Of a stretch of DNA of 7,864 nucleotides, positions 1 to 7,864 are shown in pieces (within the stretch, counting starts at the first letter, position 1; each line of letters starts with the position of its first letter). This DNA comes from Bacteroidales bacterium UBA3808 (GTDB lineage: Bacteria > Bacteroidota > Bacteroidia > Bacteroidales > Paludibacteraceae): assembly GCA_002369075.1 (NCBI GenBank), contig DFEG01000019.1, positions 36,623 through 44,486 on the forward strand, in the 5' to 3' direction. The notes below the pieces were generated by a model. That model made no database searches. It was not told the origin of the DNA and saw only the letters and a program-made list of their open reading frames with translations. The translations under genes were made by a program, and so were the position numbers.

Positions 1-182
1 TTGGTAGGACCGAAGATACGCTCACAGAACAAACCGTCACGCTCGGGTTTGTAGGTACGATAGTTGATCGTTTCCGGTTTGAGCACCTCGCCGGAAGAGA
101 TACGCATGATCTCATCCGGGGACGCGAGTCCGATGGTGATTTTGGTAAAACCGGTTTTCTTATTTTCTTGTTTAAAAGCCAT
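1..182 (-). CDS. rpoC: RNA polymerase beta' subunit, N-terminal fragment (cut by window edge)
   Basis: Encodes the first 60 residues of the beta' subunit, the large catalytic subunit that carries the active-site magnesium and much of the clamp of RNA polymerase. Translation from the ATG at 180-182 begins MAFKQENKKTGFTKITIGLA and continues through SPDEIMRISSGEVLKPETI, then the block YKPERDGLFCERIFGPT, which is characteristic of bacterial beta' N-termini just ahead of the first zinc-binding cysteine cluster. That zinc cluster, the bridge helix and the NADFDGD active site lie outside the window. It starts 12 nt after the rpoB stop, so the two are surely co-transcribed and probably translationally linked. 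The start is supported by a GGAGG sequence six bases upstream, the only good Shine-Dalgarno in the window. Identity is certain; only the start of the gene is visible. Confidence 0.97.
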   Translation of the reverse strand, partial: MAFKQENKKTGFTKITIGLASPDEIMRISSGEVLKPETINYRTYKPERDGLFCERIFGPT

Positions 183-187
183 ACTTG

Positions 188-193
188 TCCTCC
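188..193 (-). promoter_or_regulatory. Shine-Dalgarno sequence of rpoC
   Basis: The minus strand reads GGAGGA immediately after the rpoB stop codon and before the rpoC ATG; GGAGG is separated from the ATG by six bases (ACAAGT). This is a near-ideal Shine-Dalgarno. It decides the rpoC start and is notable because none of the other seven visible gene starts (secE, nusG, rplK, rplA, rplJ, rplL, rpoB) has one, as expected for Bacteroidota, which mostly initiate without it. It lies in the 12-nt rpoB-rpoC gap, so it could support coupling or re-initiation by ribosomes ending rpoB. Confidence 0.75.
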
Positions 194-194
194 A

Positions 195-4007
<3,813 letters not shown>

Positions 4008-4168
4008 TATTTTGGATGGTTAATAATTGTTTAACAGAACTAAACTGTTGGTAATGAATAATTTAAACCTAAATCAATGGTGAAATGTTTTGTACTATTT
4101 TAAGCTTCACCCTATAATAATTACCAAATATTGCAGTTTTTTAATCATTCTGTCTTATTGAGCAGAAA
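4008..4168 (-). other. AT-rich rpoB leader (rplL-rpoB spacer, downstream part)
   Basis: This is the downstream 161 bases of the 234-base rplL-rpoB spacer, between the attenuator-like hairpin and the rpoB start. It is strongly AT-rich, has no open frame worth calling and no Shine-Dalgarno; the bases before the ATG are A-rich, typical of Bacteroidota starts. It holds a small 5-bp hairpin (AACAG/CTGTT at 4033-4037 and 4045-4049), a 6-bp inverted pair (4079-4084 with 4106-4111), and a third copy of the AGGTTTA heptamer (4064-4070) that also forms the arm of the upstream hairpin. I looked for a Bacteroidota promoter (TTG then TAnnTTTG) and found only near matches with poor spacing, so a separate rpoB promoter is not supported. 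Confidence 0.4.
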
Positions 4169-4204
4169 AGGTTTAGACCCGCATTTTGGTACGGATCTAA
4201 ACCT
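4169..4204 (-). terminator. Attenuator-like stem-loop between rplL and rpoB
   Basis: On the transcribed (minus) strand arms AGGTTTAGA (4204-4196) and TCTAAACCT (4177-4169) pair perfectly over 9 bp. Inward the helix continues through a U.G wobble, CCG/CGG, another U.G wobble and an A-U pair, giving about 15 bp closed by a six-base loop CCAAAA. The 3' arm ends in T and is followed by TTT then C, so the RNA has a short four-U run. This is the shape of a weak intrinsic terminator. Because rpoB must still be read, I infer partial termination (attenuation) or RNA processing that lowers rpoB-rpoC output relative to the ribosomal genes. E. coli has both an attenuator and an RNase III site at this same place. 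The helix is visible directly; the function is inference. Confidence 0.6.
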
Positions 4205-4207
4205 GTT

Positions 4208-4224
4208 CCACCGCAATAAGGTGG
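4208..4224 (-). other. Small stem-loop just after rplL
   Basis: The minus strand reads CCACC, a seven-base loop TTATTGC, then GGTGG: a perfect 5-bp GC-rich hairpin 17 bases after the rplL stop and three bases before the larger attenuator-like hairpin. The pair may act together as a tandem structure that protects the 3' end of the ribosomal-protein mRNA after processing or partial termination. It has no T-run of its own, so it is not a terminator by itself. Confidence 0.4.
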
Positions 4225-4241
4225 GTTGGTCGGTGAGGTTA

Positions 4242-4622
4242 TTACTTGAGTTCTACCTCAGCACCTACCTCTTCGAGAGCCTTCTTCAGGGCCTCTGCAG
4301 TAGCTTTGTCTACGCCTTCCTTAACCTTGGACGGAGCAGCGTCAACGATGTCCTTAGCCTCTTTCAGGCCGAGACCGGTTTGCTCCTTAACGGCCTTAAC
4401 AACCTGGAGTTTGTTAGCACCTGCGCTCTTCAGAACTACGTCGAAAGAGGTCTTCTCCTCAACTGCCTCAGCAGCTGCGCCACCGGCAGCCGGAGCAGCA
4501 ACTGCAACTGCAGCTGCAGCGGGCTCAATGCCGTACTCCTCTTTGAGGATAGTAGCGAGTTCATTTACTTCCTTAACGGTAAGGTTAACTAATGTTTCAG
4601 CAATAACTTTAAGATCTGCCAT
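4242..4622 (-). CDS. rplL: 50S ribosomal protein L7/L12 (bL12)
   Basis: The flexible stalk protein of the large subunit, present in several copies bound to L10, which recruits translation GTPases such as EF-Tu and EF-G. The 126-residue length is normal. Residues 1-33 form the dimerising, L10-binding N-terminal domain (ADLKVIAETLVNLTVKEVNEL); about 34-56 is the Ala/Gly-rich hinge; 57-126 is the globular C-terminal domain with the conserved LKSAGANKLQVVKAVKE and GLGLKEAKDIVDAAP (83-97) factor-binding surface. It starts 85 nt after rplJ, a wider gap than between the other ribosomal genes, containing an AT-rich palindrome. No Shine-Dalgarno precedes the ATG; the leader is A/T-rich. L12 is needed in excess over L10, so this gene presumably has stronger translation or stability than its neighbours. 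Confidence 0.99.
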   Translation of the reverse strand: MADLKVIAETLVNLTVKEVNELATILKEEYGIEPAAAAVAVAAPAAGGAAAEAVEEKTSFDVVLKSAGANKLQVVKAVKEQTGLGLKEAKDIVDAAPSKVKEGVDKATAEALKKALEEVGAEVELK

Positions 4623-4679
4623 TGTCTTATAAATTTAAAATGTTTATTTATTCAGTTAGTTTTGTTTTTCCGGAATATC

Positions 4680-4701
4680 GGTATTTCGATATATCGATAC
4701 C
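4680..4701 (-). other. AT-rich palindromic stem-loop in the rplJ-rplL spacer
   Basis: The 85-base gap between rplJ and rplL contains a perfect 12-base palindrome, TCGATATATCGA (4686-4697), flanked by GGTA (4680-4683) and TACC (4698-4701), which pair around a two-base bulge. As RNA it can form a hairpin of up to eight or ten pairs depending on the loop. There is no T-run after it on the transcribed strand, so it is not an intrinsic terminator. It could be an RNA processing or stability element that helps set the L10 to L12 ratio, or a chance low-complexity stretch. Function unknown. Confidence 0.35.
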
Positions 4702-4707
4702 TCGGGA

Positions 4708-5238
4708 TTATTCTGCGCGCTCGCCGAGAGTTTGCAGTACACCGTGGATGGTGTTTTGTCCGCTCTGAAGTGCAGAAACGACATTCTTTGCCGGCGACTG
4801 GAGCAAAGCAACCAATTCGGCGATGAGTTCGTTCTTGGACTTGATAGCGCTGAGGAACTCGAGATTCTGCTTGCCTACGTAAACAGTCTCTTCTACGTAT
4901 GCAGCTTTGAGTTCGGGCTTAGCCTCACCGGTCTTGTCGCCCTTGGTGAACTCCTTGATGAGTTTGGCGGGAGCGTTACCGGTATTGGTAAGCATGAGTG
5001 CGGTGTTGCCCTTCAGTGCGCCGAAAATCTCCGCCTCGATGCCCTTCTTCTCGAGGGCTTTCTGCAGAAGCGTGTTCTTGGCGACAAGGAGCTTGATGTC
5101 CTGCTTGAAGCAAGCGCGACGAAGCTCGCTGGTCTTCGCTGCATCCAGACCCTCGATATTAACGAGGTAGAAATGCGAATACTCGGTGAGTTGTGCGCCA
5201 AGCGCTTCAATGACTAAATTTTTATCTTCCTTTTTCAT
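4708..5238 (-). CDS. rplJ: 50S ribosomal protein L10 (uL10)
   Basis: Base of the ribosomal stalk: binds 23S rRNA beside L11 through its N-terminal domain and holds L12 dimers on its C-terminal helix. The 176-residue length fits bacterial L10. Residues about 1-100 are the globular rRNA-binding domain, with SHFYLVNIEGLDAAKTSELR (21-40) and the conserved VAKNTLLQKAL (52-62); the C-terminal part (about 130-176) is the helical L12-binding segment, including LLQSPAKNVVSALQSG. It begins 23 nt after rplA. The start has no Shine-Dalgarno, but the ten bases GACAAGTATG at the start codon also occur at the start of rpoC. In many bacteria L10, with L12, represses its own operon; I see no recognisable L10 leader directly upstream, so regulation from a site farther upstream would be needed. 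Confidence 0.99.
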   Translation of the reverse strand: MKKEDKNLVIEALGAQLTEYSHFYLVNIEGLDAAKTSELRRACFKQDIKLLVAKNTLLQKALEKKGIEAEIFGALKGNTALMLTNTGNAPAKLIKEFTKGDKTGEAKPELKAAYVEETVYVGKQNLEFLSAIKSKNELIAELVALLQSPAKNVVSALQSGQNTIHGVLQTLGERAE

Positions 5239-5261
5239 ACTTGTCTGTTAGTTTTAAGAGA

Positions 5262-5951
5262 TTAAAGCGATTTGGTATCGATCTTAATACCCTGACTCAT
5301 TGTGCTGGAAAGATAAACGCTCTTGATGTACTCACCTTTGGATACGGCGGGTTTCAGGTGCTTGATGGTCTCAATGAACGCGAGTGCGTTCTCTGCGATC
5401 TTGTCAGCGCTGAAGCTTACCTTTCCGATAGAGGTGTGTACGATACCGAACTTGTCAACCTTGAAGTCGATCTTACCGCCCTTAACCTCCTTGACTGCTT
5501 TCGCTACGTCCATGGTTACGGTACCGCTCTTGGGGTTCGGCATAAGTCCGCGGGGACCCAATACGCGACCGAGAGCACCGATCTTACCCATGATCTGAGG
5601 TTGGGTGATGATGACATCAATGTCGGTCCATCCACCTTTGATCTTTTCAATATACTCATCCAGACCTACATAGTCAGCACCTGCCTCTTTGGCAGCTGCC
5701 TCCTGGTCCGGCATACAGAGTGCGAGAACGCGAACGGTCTTACCAGTTCCGTTAGGGAGTGCAACGACACCGCGTACCATCTGGTTGGCCTTACGGGGGT
5801 CAACACCCAAGCGTACATCGATATCGACACTTGCGTCGAACTTAGTGGTAGTGATCTCTTTTACGAGAGCAGCTGCCTCCTCGATAGTGTAGAGCTTTCC
5901 TGCTTCAATCTTCTCAGCAGCAAGCTTCTGTTTTTTTGTCAGTTTTGCCAT
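5262..5951 (-). CDS. rplA: 50S ribosomal protein L1 (uL1)
   Basis: Forms the mobile L1 stalk that helps release deacylated tRNA from the E site; in many bacteria it also binds its own mRNA to limit L11-L1 synthesis. Length is 229 residues, normal for the family. The protein begins with a basic stretch (KLTKKQKLAAEKI), followed by the first domain and the inserted second domain; the L1 signature lies in domain II, IGALGRVLGPRGLMPNPKSG (124-143). The C-terminal TSIGKVSFSADKIAEN (173-188) completes domain I. It lies 23 nt after rplK and 23 nt before rplJ. The whole gene uses no TTA, CTA or TCA codon. The start has no Shine-Dalgarno but an A/T-rich leader. Confidence 0.99.
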   Translation of the reverse strand: MAKLTKKQKLAAEKIEAGKLYTIEEAAALVKEITTTKFDASVDIDVRLGVDPRKANQMVRGVVALPNGTGKTVRVLALCMPDQEAAAKEAGADYVGLDEYIEKIKGGWTDIDVIITQPQIMGKIGALGRVLGPRGLMPNPKSGTVTMDVAKAVKEVKGGKIDFKVDKFGIVHTSIGKVSFSADKIAENALAFIETIKHLKPAVSKGEYIKSVYLSSTMSQGIKIDTKSL

Positions 5952-5974
5952 AATTGATAATGATTGAAGAGTTT

Positions 5975-6397
5975 TTACTTAACTACGATACCCATCGAAC
6001 GTGCGGTACCCTTGACCATCTTGAGAGCGGACTCAACGGTGAAGCAGTTGAGGTCTGCCATCTTGTCTTCAGCGATCTTTACAGCCTGCTCCTCGGTGAT
6101 GGTTGCCACCTTGTTACGGTTCGGCTGGTCAGAACCGCTCTTTACTTTTGCTGCCTCCAGAAGCTGGATAGCCACAGGAGGAGTCTTGACGATGAATTCA
6201 AAGGATTTGTCCGCATAAACGGTAATGATAACCGGCAGTACTTTGCCTGCCTTGTCTTGCGTTCTGGCATTGAACTGTTTGCAGAACTCCATGATGTTCA
6301 CACCCTTCGAACCCAATGCCGGGCCTACCGGAGGTGCAGGGTTGGCTGCGCCACCCTTGATTTGGAGTTTGATAAAACCAGCAATTTCTTTAGCCAT
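5975..6397 (-). CDS. rplK: 50S ribosomal protein L11 (uL11)
   Basis: Binds the GTPase-associated region of 23S rRNA at the stalk base and takes part in factor binding and in activation of RelA-type stringent response enzymes. Length is 140 residues, close to the usual 141. The N-terminal domain carries the proline-rich NPAPPVGPALGSKGVNIMEF (19-38), the region where thiostrepton-class antibiotics act together with rRNA; ITVYADKSFEF (58-68) follows. The C-terminal rRNA-binding domain ends in VKGTARSMGIVVK (128-140), a strong family signature. The gene uses no TTA, CTA or TCA codon. A 124-base spacer separates it from nusG upstream, the longest gap between secE and rplL, so a leader element for L1 feedback or a promoter could be there, but none is recognised. 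Confidence 0.99.
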   Translation of the reverse strand: MAKEIAGFIKLQIKGGAANPAPPVGPALGSKGVNIMEFCKQFNARTQDKAGKVLPVIITVYADKSFEFIVKTPPVAIQLLEAAKVKSGSDQPNRNKVATITEEQAVKIAEDKMADLNCFTVESALKMVKGTARSMGIVVK

Positions 6398-6521
6398 AGT
6401 TTTACTGTTGTTAATAGTTTTTGACTTGATAACGGGCTTTCGACTTTCGATACGAGCACCCTCAGTCGGTTAATAAATTTGAAACTACCGAGTAGTGACT
6501 AACGACCTGTAACGGGGTCTC
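6398..6521 (-). other. nusG-rplK spacer, possible leader of the L11-L1 genes
   Basis: This 124-base gap holds no open frame. On the transcribed strand it has a weak 5-bp inverted pair (TCGGT at 6491-6487 with ACCGA at 6470-6466), a perfect tandem heptamer TCGAAAG twice (6450-6437), and an A-rich end before the rplK ATG. In other bacteria this is where a promoter and the L1 feedback site for L11-L1 can lie. I could not find a convincing L1-binding motif or a TTG/TAnnTTTG promoter here. Confidence 0.25.
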
Positions 6522-7073
6522 CTACTCTTTTTCTACCTGGTTGTAGCCCAACTCCAGAGGAGTCTGACGGTCAAAGATCGTAACAACCACTTTGAGTTTG
6601 TGCTTCTCCGAGTTGATTTCCTGGATTGTTCCCTTGAAACCGTTGAACGGACCATCGACCACTTTCACGCTCTCACCCACGAGGAATTCCACCTCGGTTG
6701 CGGCGCGTACCTCCGATTCAGAAGCGAGACCGACAAGTTTGTTGACCTCAGCCTGCGAAACGGGTTCGGGTTTGACGGTTGTTTTCCCGCCGGACAGGAA
6801 ACCCAGGACATTCGGGATGTTGCGAAGGAGCGGGAAGCTCTCGTCGCACAGATAGCACTCCACCAACAGGTAGCCGGGCAGGAGGTTGCGCTCCTTCTCG
6901 ACACGCTTGCCGTTTTTGAGAGTAACTACTTTCTCGCGAGGGATCAGCACTTGCGACACATACTCGCGGAAAAGCGAACTCGATACCAGAGCATTGTTGA
7001 TATACTCCTCCACCTTGTTCTCCTTGCCGCTGATAGCGCGCAGGACGTACCATTGTTTTTTGTTCTCAGCCAT
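6522..7073 (-). CDS. nusG: Transcription termination/antitermination factor NusG
   Basis: Essential elongation factor that binds the beta' clamp helices, suppresses or modulates pausing, and through its second domain contacts Rho or ribosomal protein S10. The 183 residues show the NGN domain first (KQWYVLRAISGKENKVEEYI at 6-25; LLPGYLLVECYL at 64-75; NIPNVLGFLSGG at 85-96), a linker with PVSQAEVNKLVG, and the KOW domain (VGESVKVVDGPFNGFKGTI, about 132-150, then KLKVVVTIFDRQTPLEL to 175). No insertion or extra domain is present, so this is a housekeeping NusG and not a specialised paralogue of the UpxY or RfaH type. It lies 29 nt after secE, the usual pairing, with no Shine-Dalgarno. Confidence 0.99.
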   Translation of the reverse strand: MAENKKQWYVLRAISGKENKVEEYINNALVSSSLFREYVSQVLIPREKVVTLKNGKRVEKERNLLPGYLLVECYLCDESFPLLRNIPNVLGFLSGGKTTVKPEPVSQAEVNKLVGLASESEVRAATEVEFLVGESVKVVDGPFNGFKGTIQEINSEKHKLKVVVTIFDRQTPLELGYNQVEKE

Positions 7074-7102
7074 AAACTAATTTACGATTTACAAATTTTC
7101 AA

Positions 7103-7291
7103 TTAGAAAAGACCGTAAACAAAAGTCATGATAGACTCGAAGCACCAGTCCATAAGCCACACGATCAGCGCCAGTATAATGGAAGCGATCAATACTATCA
7201 CTGAACTTTGCGCCAACTCTTTGCGTGTCGGCCAGCTCGTCTTGTGGACCAGTTCATTGTACGATTCTTTGCAATATTCTACAAAAGCCAT
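7103..7291 (-). CDS. secE: Protein translocase subunit SecE
   Basis: Small membrane subunit that clamps SecY in the SecYEG translocon. From the ATG at 7289-7291 the product is 62 residues, typical for single-span SecE. It has an amphipathic N-terminal helix (FVEYCKESYNELVHKTSWPT, 3-22) with the family hallmark SWPTRKEL (19-26), then one transmembrane segment (about 29-49, VIVLIASIILALIVWLM) and a short tail. The frame stays open upstream to a GTG at 7357, which would add 22 residues, but that extension is charged, unlike SecE, and the conserved region starts at the ATG, so I chose the short form. The leader is A/T-rich without a Shine-Dalgarno. It is followed 29 nt later by nusG. Confidence 0.96.
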   Translation of the reverse strand: MAFVEYCKESYNELVHKTSWPTRKELAQSSVIVLIASIILALIVWLMDWCFESIMTFVYGLF

Positions 7292-7425
7292 ATTAGTAGA
7301 TTTTTTATATTCTGTTACTATATTTATCTTTACTTGCCTTTCATTTTGCCTCCGCACTCATCTCCGTGCAACAACTCGGCTCTAACGGGTGTTAAAGTCG
7401 AATCGGAAGCTATGTCTTTATGTTT

Positions 7426-7455
7426 AGCTCCAACCTCGTTTCCGAGGGTGAAGCT
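7426..7455 (-). other. GAAA-capped stem-loop downstream of tRNA-Trp
   Basis: In the 201-base tRNA-Trp to secE spacer the transcribed strand folds as AGCTTCA / TGGAGCT (7 bp including one U.G), one C/U mismatch, then CCTCG / CGAGG (5 bp) closed by a GAAA tetraloop. A shorter hairpin GCCC-ATA-GGGC (7466-7456) abuts it directly on the 5' side, 26 bases after the tRNA 3' end. No T-run follows, so it is not an intrinsic terminator. It may be a processing signal, a stability element for the secE-nusG message, or part of an uncharacterised leader RNA. The remaining spacer (7292-7425) has no other clear feature. Confidence 0.45.
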
Positions 7456-7492
7456 GCCCTATGGGCGGCCTGGCGTAACATTCCAAGCTTTG

Positions 7493-7563
7493 CACGGAAG
7501 GCAGGAATCGAACCCACATTGACGGTTTTGGAGACCGCTCTCCTACCATTGGAGGACTTCCGT
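7493..7563 (-). tRNA. trnW: tRNA-Trp (anticodon CCA)
   Basis: The minus strand folds into a complete cloverleaf of 71 bases without the 3' CCA: acceptor ACGGAAG/CTTCCGT (7 bp) with discriminator G; D-stem CTCC/GGAG with a seven-base loop AATGGTA; anticodon stem GCGGT/ACCGT (one G.U) with loop CTCCAAA, giving anticodon CCA for UGG; four-base variable loop; T-arm GTGGG/CCTGC with loop TTCGATT. CCA is not encoded (CAA follows the discriminator), so it must be added enzymatically. CCA anticodon and G discriminator are the expected tryptophan identity elements in bacteria. It sits between tuf and secE, an arrangement shared with other Bacteroidota, and is probably released by processing from a tuf-trnW-secE transcript. 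Confidence 0.97.
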
Positions 7564-7630
7564 TCGTCGGAAGCGGCGATCAATGACTTCGTTACTACGT
7601 AACTCGTATAATTGTCGCGCTCCCTCCTCT

Positions 7631-7661
7631 CAAATCAACGAGCAGTGCGCTCGTTGATTTG
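7631..7661 (-). other. Perfect 13-bp inverted repeat between tuf and tRNA-Trp
   Basis: CAAATCAACGAGC (7631-7643) and GCTCGTTGATTTG (7649-7661) are exact reverse complements separated by five bases. In the tuf transcript this makes a very stable hairpin 58 bases after the tuf stop. On the transcribed strand it is followed by AGAGGAGGGAG, with no U-run, so it is not a standard Rho-independent terminator. More likely roles are 3' end protection of tuf mRNA or an RNase III-type processing site ahead of tRNA-Trp. In the other direction it is followed by GTTGAGG, also without a T-run. Confidence 0.55.
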
Positions 7662-7672
7662 GTTGAGGATTT

Positions 7673-7697
7673 CGCTCGGGGCTCGAAGCCCCAAGCG
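7673..7697 (-). other. GC-rich stem-loop 21 bases after tuf
   Basis: The transcribed strand reads CGCT, T, GGGGCT, loop TCG, AGCCCC, G, AGCG: an 11-bp helix in which the single non-Watson-Crick position is a U.G wobble. It begins 21 bases after the tuf stop and is followed by AAATCCTC instead of a T-run. With the 13-bp hairpin 11 bases further on it forms a tandem of strong helices in the tuf 3' untranslated region, probably for mRNA stability or partial termination. No role is demonstrated. Confidence 0.5.
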
Positions 7698-7718
7698 GTT
7701 TACTCATTTGCCGACGTA

Positions 7719-7864
7719 TTAGTCGATGAGTTTGGTAATCTGACCGGAACCTACGGTACGACCACCCTCACGGATAGCGAAACGCAGACCCTCAGAGCAA
7801 GCAACCGGATAGATCAGCTTAACCTGGATCTCGAGGTTGTCACCCGGCATTACCATCTCAGTTC
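7719..7864 (-). CDS. tuf: Elongation factor Tu, C-terminal fragment (cut by window edge)
   Basis: The last 47 codons plus stop of EF-Tu, the GTPase that brings aminoacyl-tRNA to the ribosomal A site. The visible protein reads TEMVMPGDNLEIQVKLIYPV, then CSEGLRFAIREGGRTVGSGQ and ends ITKLID before TAA. This is beta-barrel domain 3; the RFAIREGGRTVG block is the invariant EF-Tu C-terminal signature that contacts tRNA and EF-Ts. Many EF-Tu proteins end in -VVAKIIE or similar; the ending here fits the Bacteroidota form. The GTPase domain and the promoter lie outside the window. The stop is followed by two strong stem-loops and then tRNA-Trp. Confidence 0.98.
   Translation of the reverse strand, partial: TEMVMPGDNLEIQVKLIYPVACSEGLRFAIREGGRTVGSGQITKLID

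Noticed and set aside
4050..4140. Possible internal rpoB promoter (TAGGTTTA or AATATTTG on the minus strand)
   Set aside because: Each differs from TAnnTTTG at one position and lacks a TTG element at proper spacing; the region is AT-rich, so near matches are expected by chance.
5241..5957. Plus-strand frame of 238 codons opposite rplA, with similar frames opposite rplL, rplJ, rplK and nusG
   Set aside because: All are in codon register with real ribosomal or nusG genes and are shadows of biased codon usage.
7103..7357. Longer secE form starting at GTG 7357
   Set aside because: The extra 22 residues are charged and unlike SecE, whose conserved part begins at the ATG at 7291.
7410..7481. A 23-residue minus-strand frame between tRNA-Trp and secE
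   Set aside because: Very short, no family resemblance, and it overlaps the structured hairpins, which explain the sequence better.
7600..7662. Possible promoter for tRNA-Trp (TTTG, 20 bases, TATACGAG on the minus strand)
   Set aside because: Spacing suits a Bacteroidota promoter but the downstream element matches TAnnTTTG poorly, and the TTTG lies inside the 13-bp hairpin.

Overview
This window is an ordinary, highly conserved piece of bacterial core genome: the elongation factor / ribosomal stalk / RNA polymerase cluster, all on the minus strand. Read in the direction of transcription (high to low coordinates) the order is tuf (3' end only), tRNA-Trp(CCA), secE, nusG, rplK (L11), rplA (L1), rplJ (L10), rplL (L7/L12), rpoB (beta) and rpoC (5' end only). 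I see no mobile element, CRISPR array, prophage or accessory gene, and no candidate for an undescribed system. Plus-strand reading frames in the window are antisense shadows.

The organism is very likely a member of Bacteroidales (phylum Bacteroidota). The evidence is the beta-subunit sequence (1270 residues, closely matching recalled Bacteroides RpoB over long blocks), the tuf - tRNA-Trp - secE - nusG order, and the almost complete lack of Shine-Dalgarno sequences: A/T-rich leaders precede every start except that of rpoC. Base composition is roughly balanced in genes and AT-rich between them. I cannot place it to family or genus from sequence reading alone.

Region by region: 7719-7864 end of EF-Tu; 7564-7718 spacer with two strong stem-loops; 7493-7563 tRNA-Trp; 7292-7492 spacer with a GAAA-capped stem-loop; 7103-7291 secE; 6522-7073 nusG; 6398-6521 spacer; 5975-6397 rplK; 5262-5951 rplA; 4708-5238 rplJ; 4623-4707 spacer with an AT-rich palindrome; 4242-4622 rplL; 4008-4241 spacer with two tandem stem-loops, the second resembling an attenuator; 195-4007 rpoB; 1-182 start of rpoC. 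Gaps are 12 nt (rpoB-rpoC), 23 nt (rplJ-rplA and rplA-rplK) and 29 nt (nusG-secE), consistent with long polycistronic transcripts.

The genes work together in growth-linked expression: EF-Tu and the L11/L10/L12 stalk drive elongation-factor GTP turnover on the ribosome, L1 forms the other stalk, NusG links RNA polymerase to elongation and termination control, SecE is a small subunit of the protein translocon, and beta/beta' form the polymerase catalytic core. The points worth a second look are all regulatory: the rplL-rpoB attenuator-like hairpin, the lone strong Shine-Dalgarno at rpoC, and structured spacers around tRNA-Trp.
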